In this document: positions 1-4,701 of the stretch, piece after piece
Position numbering within the stretch: position 1 is the stretch's first letter
Layout: each line of letters begins with the position of its first letter
The notes under the pieces: model-generated
Seen by the model: the letters and a program-made list of their open reading frames with translations, nothing else
Database searches by the model: none
Told to the model about the DNA's origin: nothing
Position numbers and translations under genes: made by a program
NCBI GenBank assembly: GCA_003649145.1
Contig: QMQZ01000028.1
Location: 1-5,276, forward strand
Direction: 5' to 3'
Source: Thermoproteota archaeon
GTDB lineage: Archaea; Thermoproteota; Methanomethylicia; Culexarchaeales; Culexmicrobiaceae
DNA length: 5,276 nt

Positions 1-1145
1 AGTTATTCCCCGGATACTATGACTATTACCCACTCACAAAGCCAGCTCAAATCCCGGTAATCACTGACTGCGAAGGACCTATAATTAGAGTTGAAAACGC
101 TAGAATTACTAGATTTAACGAGACTCATGTTGTGATAAACTTTGATTTCCATGTTTCAGACCAGAGCTATCTTTGCGCTCCAGACTTCGTTGGGTATTTC
201 GGCGTTGTAGCTCTATTAGGGCCAAACATGAAGCAACGAGATTTTGCATGGAATGGCTTCGCCTCAGGGATTCTAGGCCCAGAAGAACTAACAACATCTT
301 TCAGCTTAAACAACTTCACTTTCCTCCTAGGTTACACGTGGGATATGCGACCTGTGCCATTTCCAGCTGAATGGGTGGAAGACGCTACTCTAACAATATA
401 TGTGACTGATATGTGGGGGAATTGGAATAAAAATGACACTATGTCTCCATTCATCAAGGTTGTGCACAAAACGCCAGAAATAGTTTATGAGAATTCCCCG
501 GTATCCATATTCATACGTGTATCAGACTGGAGCAAAATCTCAAAGGTTCAACTAACATACTTCGACGGTTCTAAGCAAAACACCGTGGATGCTGTCTTCG
601 ACGCCAAAACACATCTATACCGTGCTATTATACCGCCTAACAAGAAGGGAATAACGATAGAATATAGAATCTATGCGGAGGACATTCATGGAAACAGCGC
701 CATTTACACTGGTAAGTACTACATTTACGAGGAGGAATCTGCTGAATCAACAACAGGCAAGACACCTACAAGTATAACAATAACTGTTGAGCCTAAAGAG
801 GTTACGGTCGGCGAGGAGGTCACAATCAAAGGATCAATAAGCCCAGCCATGAGTACGCTCATAACTTTAACCATAAAAAGACCTGATGGAACAACGAAGA
901 CAAAAACTGTTACTTCAGGGGCTGATGGGAGCTTCAGCTTCAATGTAATACTTGATATGGAGGGAGAGTGGACCTTTACTGCTGACTTTGCTGGTGATCA
1001 TGAACACGAACCATCAACTAGTACTCCGGTGATCGTTAAGGTCAAATCTCCCGGAAGTACTACAACACCATTGCATTACGTTATAATCCCAGTCGCGGTG
1101 ATAACTGCTATAATTATCGCAGTAGTACTAATTAAAAAGAAATAG
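1..1145 (+). CDS. Membrane-anchored multi-domain Ig-like surface protein (5' partial)
   Basis: The reading frame is open from base 3 to the TAG at 1143-1145, giving 380 visible residues. An in-frame GTG at 132 is not the start: the upstream codons read as continuous beta-rich protein (…NARITRFNETHV…), so the gene begins outside the window. Domains by visible residue: an N-terminal beta-sandwich-like region up to about 154; a second domain at about 157-243 ending in the FN3/Ig-like phrase YRIYAEDIHGN; a third Ig-like domain at about 254-349 (VEPKEVTVGEEVTIKGSISP, then RPDGT and DGSFSF); a short Ser/Thr/Pro linker; one transmembrane helix at about 358-377; and a KKK tail. This fits a type I protein held in the cytoplasmic membrane with its domains outside, in the S-layer space. 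Several N-x-S/T sequons (NET, NFT, NDT) could be glycosylated. No catalytic motif is visible; ligand or partner binding is only a guess. It converges on the UPF0282 gene. Confidence 0.85.
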   Translation, partial: LFPGYYDYYPLTKPAQIPVITDCEGPIIRVENARITRFNETHVVINFDFHVSDQSYLCAPDFVGYFGVVALLGPNMKQRDFAWNGFASGILGPEELTTSFSLNNFTFLLGYTWDMRPVPFPAEWVEDATLTIYVTDMWGNWNKNDTMSPFIKVVHKTPEIVYENSPVSIFIRVSDWSKISKVQLTYFDGSKQNTVDAVFDAKTHLYRAIIPPNKKGITIEYRIYAEDIHGNSAIYTGKYYIYEEESAESTTGKTPTSITITVEPKEVTVGEEVTIKGSISPAMSTLITLTIKRPDGTTKTKTVTSGADGSFSFNVILDMEGEWTFTADFAGDHEHEPSTSTPVIVKVKSPGSTTTPLHYVIIPVAVITAIIIAVVLIKKK

Positions 1146-1147
1146 CA

Positions 1148-1173
1148 TTTCTCCCCTAATTTCATGTTTTCCT
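1148..1173 (+). terminator. Possible pyrimidine-rich terminator after the surface protein
   Basis: A C- and T-rich stretch begins three bases after the stop codon and contains CTCCCCTAATTTC, then TTTT and CCTTCT. There is no hairpin, but archaeal termination mainly uses T-rich tracts, so this is a reasonable 3'-end signal. A very similar C-run followed by TTAATT lies after the aminotransferase stop (4277-4293). Confidence 0.3.
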
Positions 1174-1274
1174 TCTAAGAAATCTTAATGGTAATTGATA
1201 GTGGTAATAACGTGTATTTGGAAGAAGAGTGATCATTTTGTCTAATGTCGGACCTTGATCATTTGGAATTATGA

Positions 1275-1343
1275 GGAGGGGCTCAGCACTCAAGATCTTA
1301 TTCATTCCTTGCGGTCTTCGGGGCCAGAGTCGTCATCGCCACT
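1275..1343 (-). ncRNA. Speculative C/D-box-like small RNA
   Basis: On the minus strand a GC-rich island reads like a degenerate archaeal C/D guide RNA. A C-like box GCGATGA (1339-1333, one mismatch to RTGATGA) is followed by 11 bases, a D'-like CCGA (1321-1318), a 12-base spacer, a weak C'-like ATGAATA (1305-1299, two mismatches), 12 bases, and a perfect D box CTGA (1286-1283). The guide-sized spacings are right. The internal boxes are poor, no terminal stem is evident, and no rRNA or tRNA target was recognised. Chance is a serious alternative. Confidence 0.15.
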
Positions 1344-1437
1344 AATTAATCCTCATACATAGTAAATATCCTTATTGGATACTGTTAAAATTTAATCTCA
1401 TTTATCATGGTATGTTCACTTCATATGTTCAAAGCTG

Positions 1438-2412
1438 TCAAATTGGTGGTGGTGTTTTCTTTCTTTTATCCCTTGGCATTTTACTCCACTTGATGAATTC
1501 TTCGCTTGGAGGGTCGTCCTCATATAGCTTGTCTCTGTAGGCTTCTAGAAGGTAATTTTGCTTATTTTCGAATTGAGCTGCTGTTACCATTTTATGCCCA
1601 GCTTTCTTGGCGTTTTTCATTGGTTTTTCAAGGTACTTTCTCCAGTCGGCGTCTCTTAACAGGTGGTGGTCGACTATAGTTATTTTGCTTTCAAGCGCTA
1701 TTTTGCTTAGGTGCTCTACTGCTGAATTTATGCTGTCACTTTTAGCTTTGTATTCTTGTAGGTATGTTGGGGGACCACCAATTATTGTTAGATTTGGCTC
1801 TTCACTTAAAATTACTTGAAGTGTTTCTTTGCTTATTGGGCCTTGAACGTCTGATGCGAATAGTATTTTCTCGTTTTCGTGCTTTATGGTTGTCATTAAA
1901 ATCCACCCTAGAGGTGTATTTGCTTCGCCGTGCCAGACAGGCTCACTTATCTTTACCAGCGTGTCTCCTATCTTGAAGGTTTTTCCATCAGCTATTTCTA
2001 CTCTGTAGGCTATTTCGTTTACCATTTTATTGAAAATCCACCCTCGCTTCCTCTGGCTGAAGTTGATTTTATCTCTGAAGTCCTTTACGAGTACAAGCTT
2101 TCCTTCATAAATTGACTTGCTTTCTTCAGGAATACTCCAAGTCCATGTGTAGTCGGTGTATCCGAGTGGAGTGTAGTGGTCGAAGTGGTAGTGGCTTATG
2201 ATTATTATGTCTGCTTTACGTGAAGCTTCAATTAGCCTTTTACGCGCATTTATGAGGGCCAAGTACTCTTTAGGATGTGGTATTTTGCCAAATCTCCTCC
2301 CAAGTGAAACTCCTGGATCCAATAATATGTTGACGTCTGTAGTTTCAATGAAAGTGCACATAGACCTAACGCCGAAGCTTTCAAAAGCTATTGGCTTAAC
2401 CCTCAACTTCAA
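1438..2412 (-). CDS. UPF0282 family metallo-beta-lactamase-fold hydrolase
   Basis: This 324-residue protein matches the archaeal UPF0282 family in its opening (PIAFESFGVRSMCTFIET, then LLDPG at 30-34) and overall length. The metallo-beta-lactamase signature HxHxDH is intact as H74-Y-H76-F-D78-H79. Further likely metal ligands are H161 (EPVWHGEAN), D188 (FASDVQGP) and H249/H250 (VDHHLLRD), so a two-metal hydrolase site looks complete. The family's substrate is not known to me; a nucleic-acid or phosphoester role would be a guess from the fold. There is no signal peptide, so it is probably cytoplasmic. The C-terminus is basic and proline-rich (DKRKKTPPPI). The start is TTG at 2412, overlapping the upstream gene's TGA as TTGA; a stop at 2436 in this frame allows no plausible longer form, and the family start agrees. 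No strong ribosome binding site is seen, so translation is probably coupled to the Lsm gene. Confidence 0.88.
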   Translation of the reverse strand: MKLRVKPIAFESFGVRSMCTFIETTDVNILLDPGVSLGRRFGKIPHPKEYLALINARKRLIEASRKADIIIISHYHFDHYTPLGYTDYTWTWSIPEESKSIYEGKLVLVKDFRDKINFSQRKRGWIFNKMVNEIAYRVEIADGKTFKIGDTLVKISEPVWHGEANTPLGWILMTTIKHENEKILFASDVQGPISKETLQVILSEEPNLTIIGGPPTYLQEYKAKSDSINSAVEHLSKIALESKITIVDHHLLRDADWRKYLEKPMKNAKKAGHKMVTAAQFENKQNYLLEAYRDKLYEDDPPSEEFIKWSKMPRDKRKKTPPPI

Positions 2413-2867
2413 GGTTTGGTCCTGCCAGCTCGTTCAGGTGTTTCATCTCCACTTTTAATTAAGCCCTTCCTCTTCAATCTCCTCAAGGCACTTCTAACTC
2501 TTTTGGGTTCGAGATTTAGTATTTTTGCTATTTCCTTGACGCTCAAATTCGGCTCTTTTTCGAGTAAGCTAAGAATTTTCTCTTCAATATTCGGCTCTTT
2601 AACTGATTTAGGTATGATGAATCTAGCGTAACTTATTGAAGTTCCAGGAATTAGAGTTAAGGCAATTTCATCTTCAGTACTTGCAATCTCTTCTATAATC
2701 ATGTTCAGGTAATCTGGATCAACGCTAACTAATTTGCCAATAATAATCCTCCCGTCAATTAAGTGAACTCTAATCAGTGATCCAATCATCTCTTCGACCT
2801 TACTGGCAAAGTCTTCTACGCTCGTCTTATTGCTCAAACTCTCACCATCGGCATCAACTGAATACAA
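2409..2867 (-). CDS. Sm-like (Lsm) domain fused to winged helix-turn-helix
   Basis: In this 152-residue protein, residues about 17-86 look like an Lsm fold: an N-terminal helix (VEDFASKVEEMIG), an Sm1 motif with D38-G39-R40, G44, D50 and N55, and an Sm2-like strand pair LIPGTSISYARFI at 72-84. Residues about 93-140 form a winged helix-turn-helix, with helices at about 94-104, 109-117 (SVKEIAKILN) and 120-134, then the basic wing RLKRKGLIKSG. The tail is polar. Archaeal Lsm proteins form RNA-binding rings; the added wHTH suggests DNA or structured-RNA binding too. The RNA-pocket arginine of canonical Sm2 (RG) is replaced by P74, so uridine binding may be altered. The listed start is TTG at 2867. 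An in-frame TTG at 2837 with GGTGAG (2846-2841) ahead of it would drop only ten non-domain residues and is a real alternative. It is the first gene of the operon with UPF0282. Confidence 0.8.
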   Translation of the reverse strand: MYSVDADGESLSNKTSVEDFASKVEEMIGSLIRVHLIDGRIIIGKLVSVDPDYLNMIIEEIASTEDEIALTLIPGTSISYARFIIPKSVKEPNIEEKILSLLEKEPNLSVKEIAKILNLEPKRVRSALRRLKRKGLIKSGDETPERAGRTKP

Positions 2868-3069
2868 ACTAATAAATTAATCGCAGTACTAACCATTTGC
2901 CGAGCTCAACATTGTGTCTAATTTATGGATAACATGCCGTGTAGCTATTGTGTATGCATCTATTGAAGGATGTGTTAATGACGTAGAAAACTTATGCATG
3001 AGATATGTTTGTGAAATTAATTGGTAAGTAGCGTTATAGTTAAATTTTTATTTATTTGCTTATGTTTGC
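2868..3069. promoter_or_regulatory. Divergent intergenic promoter region
   Basis: This AT-rich gap between divergent genes must hold both promoters. For the minus-strand operon, two TATA-like sequences are visible: CATAAATTA (2927-2919), which would give a leader of about 30 bases to the TTG at 2867, and TTAATTTATT (2880-2871), which would fit the internal TTG at 2837 instead. TATGCAT occurs twice, at 2953-2959 and 2993-2999, exactly 40 bases apart. I see no coding potential. Confidence 0.5.
3040..3054 (+). promoter_or_regulatory. TATA-like promoter element of the aminotransferase gene
   Basis: The run TTAAATTTTTATTTA is the most TATA-like stretch ahead of the gene. An archaeal start site about 25 bases downstream of its centre would fall near 3070, leaving a leader of roughly ten bases that just includes the ribosome binding site. 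Confidence 0.45.
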
Positions 3070-3071
3070 TT

Positions 3072-3077
3072 GGTGGT
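3072..3077 (+). promoter_or_regulatory. Ribosome binding site that decides the aminotransferase start
   Basis: GGTGGT sits four bases before the ATG at 3082. It supports that ATG over the in-frame TTG (3070) and GTG (3073), which overlap or precede the site itself. The same GGTGGTTA context precedes the GTG start at 4702. Confidence 0.55.
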
Positions 3078-3081
3078 TAAT

Positions 3082-4263
3082 ATGAGTGAGAGGAGAATTT
3101 TAGCTATTCCTGGACCAATTATTTTTGAGCCTCATGTGCTTAGAAGCATAAGCATCGGTCACTTAAGCCATATGTCAAGTGAGTTTGTTTGGCTTTTCGC
3201 TGAAGTATTGGGGGGCCTCAGGAGATTGCTTTTTGTTGATGATGATTATAAAGTAGTTGTGCTTGCTGGTTCAGGAACTTTGGCTATGGAAGCTGGGGTT
3301 TCAAATTTCATTGATAAAGGTAGTAGGGTGCTTGTAGTTTCTAATGGAGTTTTTGGGGACAGATTTGTAGAGCTATTATCTCAATATCCAGTTGAAGTTG
3401 ATGTCCTAAAGGTTGATGAGCCTGGAGAAGTTGTTTCGAGTGAGAAGATATTCAGTAAATTAAGTGAAGAGGATTATGATCTAGTGACGGTAACTCATGT
3501 GGATACGAGTACTGGCGTTAGACACCCTATTGAGGAGCTTGGAGCTTTCCTTAAGGATAAAGAAACACTTTTGGTTGTTGATGGAGTTTGCAGTGTTGCT
3601 GGTGAGGAAATAAGAATGAGGGATTGGGGTATAGATGTAGTATTAACTGGGAGCCAGAAAGCCATTGGAGTTCCTCCAGGCTTAGCTATTCTGTGGCTAT
3701 CTCCTAAGGCGATTGAAAAACTTGATAAAACTAAGGGGAAATGCGCTCCTTACTATATGAATTTATGCAGGTGGCTTAGCATAATGCGCTCCTACGAGAA
3801 TTTGAAGCCAAAATACTTTGCAACTCCAGCAGTAAACCTGATAGTTGGGCTTCATGAGAGCCTAGAGCTAATATTCAAGGAAGGTTTAGAGGATAGATTT
3901 AAGCGGCACAGAATTCTTGCAGAGTCATTTAGGAAAGCAATGGTTGAAATTGGATTAAAAGTTATGGCTAAAAAGGAGGATATTGCTGCTTCCACTGTAA
4001 CTGCAGTATATCTACCGGAAAAAGTTCAGTTGAGCAGCTTTCTTAAGGGAATGTTGAAGAGAAATGTTGTGGTTGCAGGTGGAATTTATCCGGAGATCAA
4101 GGATAGGTATTTCAGGGTGGGTCATATGGGTCCTGCAAATGCTAATGATGTGATTTCAATCATAGCAGCCATTGAAAGAACATTACATGACCTCGGTCTG
4201 AAAATACAGTTGGGAAGCGGTGTTGGAGCAGCGCAAGAAGTGCTTGCCAAGCATGAATATTAA
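3082..4263 (+). CDS. Class V PLP aminotransferase, alanine/serine-glyoxylate type
   Basis: From the ATG at 3082 this is 393 residues, normal for class V (fold type I) aminotransferases of the alanine-glyoxylate/serine-pyruvate group. Motifs in order: the opening IPGPIIFEPHV; SGT at 64-66 for the PLP phosphate; the HVDTSTGVRHPIEELG segment; VVDGVCSVAGEE with D167, which pairs with the pyridine nitrogen; GSQKAIGVPPG with the Schiff-base lysine K193; the YFATPAVNLI segment; and FRVGHMG with R345, the expected carboxylate-binding arginine. The enzyme should move an amino group between a small amino acid (serine, alanine or similar) and glyoxylate or pyruvate in the cytoplasm; the exact pair cannot be read from sequence, and ureidoglycine-glyoxylate or phosphonate substrates occur in the same family. 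A TATA-like element and GGTGGT site precede it. It appears monocistronic, with a C-rich tract after the stop and a tRNA gene on the opposite strand beyond. Confidence 0.9.
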   Translation: MSERRILAIPGPIIFEPHVLRSISIGHLSHMSSEFVWLFAEVLGGLRRLLFVDDDYKVVVLAGSGTLAMEAGVSNFIDKGSRVLVVSNGVFGDRFVELLSQYPVEVDVLKVDEPGEVVSSEKIFSKLSEEDYDLVTVTHVDTSTGVRHPIEELGAFLKDKETLLVVDGVCSVAGEEIRMRDWGIDVVLTGSQKAIGVPPGLAILWLSPKAIEKLDKTKGKCAPYYMNLCRWLSIMRSYENLKPKYFATPAVNLIVGLHESLELIFKEGLEDRFKRHRILAESFRKAMVEIGLKVMAKKEDIAASTVTAVYLPEKVQLSSFLKGMLKRNVVVAGGIYPEIKDRYFRVGHMGPANANDVISIIAAIERTLHDLGLKIQLGSGVGAAQEVLAKHEY

Positions 4264-4276
4264 TTTATGTATTAAT

Positions 4277-4293
4277 CTCCCCCCTTAATTCTC
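4277..4293 (+). terminator. Possible terminator tract after the aminotransferase
   Basis: CTCCCCCCTTAATTCTC lies fourteen bases past the stop codon, with no stem-loop. Its pyrimidine run and its resemblance to the tract after the surface-protein gene suggest a shared 3'-end or processing signal. The rest of the gap up to 4369 is AT-rich with nothing else recognisable. Confidence 0.25.
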
Positions 4294-4369
4294 AATATAT
4301 TTACGTGCTTAACCTTTGTAGTTAATTTAACTCTACATCCCAAGTAGCAGTGAAGCTTTAAGTTAAGTT

Positions 4370-4447
4370 TGGTGCGGCGGCCGGGATTTGAACCCGGGTA
4401 ACGGGCTCGGGAGGCCCGTGTCCTAGTCCTGGCTAGACGACCGCCGC
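4370..4447 (-). tRNA. tRNA-Gly (anticodon CCC), CCA encoded
   Basis: The minus strand folds into a complete cloverleaf. The acceptor stem GCGGCGG/CCGCCGC has seven G-C pairs; T8 follows. The D stem GTCT/GGAC closes an eleven-base loop containing GG. The anticodon stem CGGGC/GCCCG carries the loop CTCCCGA with anticodon CCC, which reads GGG glycine codons. The variable loop is four bases, and the T stem CCGGG/CCCGG carries TTCAAAT. The discriminator is A73 at 4373, and CCA is encoded at 4372-4370. No intron is present at the usual 37/38 site. The almost pure G-C stems in moderately AT-rich DNA point to growth at high temperature. A weak TATA-like CAATTAAAG lies about 28 bases upstream (about 4471-4479). 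Confidence 0.97.
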
Positions 4448-4640
4448 CTAGAGATGATATGTTTTTGTTACTTTAATTGTTTGTGGATTGTTAGGGCTCC
4501 TCCTAATGCCTTTCTATCATCAGGTCAACTTAACTCTGACCAGTCATCGCCCTTGATTTATTTCACGTGGGCTAGGTAAAATTTTGCGGTATTGAGTTGA
4601 CTTGCCTTCTTGAAGTTTGGCTGCGCTAATCGAGGGGTAG
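4448..4640. other. Non-coding stretch between tRNA and creatininase-family gene
   Basis: No protein gene is supported here; the longest candidate at the middle ATG (4506) is a 16-codon reading frame without a ribosome binding site. The stretch holds the tRNA promoter at its left end and a small potential RNA or DNA structure at 4493-4553. The remainder, to the TATA-like element near 4646, shows nothing I recognise. Confidence 0.5.
4493..4553. repeat. Inverted-repeat element with nested stem
   Basis: AGGGC (4493-4497) and GCCCT (4549-4553) can pair as an outer stem. Inside, GGTCA (4523-4527) and TGACC (4537-4541) form a second five-pair stem with a nine-base loop. The structure is about 60 bases and could be a small RNA on either strand or a regulatory hairpin. 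Short stems like these can arise by chance. Confidence 0.3.
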
Positions 4641-4644
4641 TATG

Positions 4645-4657
4645 TGTTATAAGTTTT
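4645..4657 (+). promoter_or_regulatory. TATA-like promoter element of the creatininase-family gene
   Basis: GTTATAAGTTTTT is a good archaeal TATA-box candidate. Transcription beginning about 25 bases downstream (near 4676) would give a leader of about 26 bases that contains the GGGGTGGT ribosome binding site. It also argues against the in-frame ATG at 4642, which would lie upstream of the transcript start. Confidence 0.5.
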
Positions 4658-4689
4658 TGAGTTTCATAAGTAGTTTGACGTTGGGCTTA

Positions 4690-4697
4690 GGGGTGGT
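4690..4697 (+). promoter_or_regulatory. Ribosome binding site that decides the GTG start at 4702
   Basis: GGGGTGGT ends four bases before GTG 4702, the same spacing as GGGTGGT-like GGTGGT before ATG 3082. It favours GTG 4702 over the in-frame ATG at 4642, whose extra 20 residues are hydrophobic and overlap the promoter. Confidence 0.55.
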
Positions 4698-4701
4698 TAT
4701 A

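Larger units (their letters stand above)
1146..1437. other. Convergent intergenic region, 292 bases
   Basis: This gap lies between two convergent stop codons. Just after the surface-protein stop is a pyrimidine-rich tract (about 1148-1173). A 9-base direct repeat TGATCATTT occurs at 1230-1238 and 1256-1264. Bases 1271-1340 are about 56% G+C, richer than the AT-rich DNA to their right. The 3' side, downstream of the UPF0282 gene, carries an 8-base direct repeat TATGTTCA (1411-1418, 1424-1431). I see no convincing protein gene. Confidence 0.6.

Noticed and set aside
1162..1305. 47-codon minus-strand reading frame in the convergent gap (MNKILSAEPLLIIPN…RFLRRKT)
   Set aside because: AAGGA touches the ATG, too close for a working ribosome binding site. 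The frame runs antisense into the surface gene's 3' region, and the product matches nothing I recognise. Frames of this length are common by chance.
1271..1345. 24-codon plus-strand frame ATG AGG AGG … ending in RHRH
   Set aside because: Too short, no ribosome binding site, unrecognised; the GC-rich composition is better treated as a possible RNA.
1411..1431. TATGTTCA direct repeat downstream of UPF0282, and TGATCATTT repeat at 1230/1256
   Set aside because: Only two copies of short AT-rich words each; compatible with chance, and no CRISPR-like regular array exists.
4370..4447. tRNA gene as an integration (att) site for a mobile element
   Set aside because: No second copy of the tRNA 3' end, no integrase and no composition shift is seen in the window.
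4490..4555. C/D or H/ACA guide RNA on the minus strand (GCGATGA, CCTGATGATAG, and ACA after the outer stem)
   Set aside because: No D box closes the C/D arrangement. D'- and C'-like boxes overlap each other. The H/ACA reading lacks the long upper stem.
4506..4556. 16-codon plus-strand frame MPFYHQVNLTLTSHRP
   Set aside because: No ribosome binding site, and it overlaps the inverted-repeat element; very likely chance.
4642..4701. ATG at 4642 as the creatininase-family start, adding a hydrophobic N-terminal segment
   Set aside because: It would overlap the TATA-like element, and a far better ribosome binding site precedes GTG 4702. The extra residues are not part of the family's usual N-terminus.
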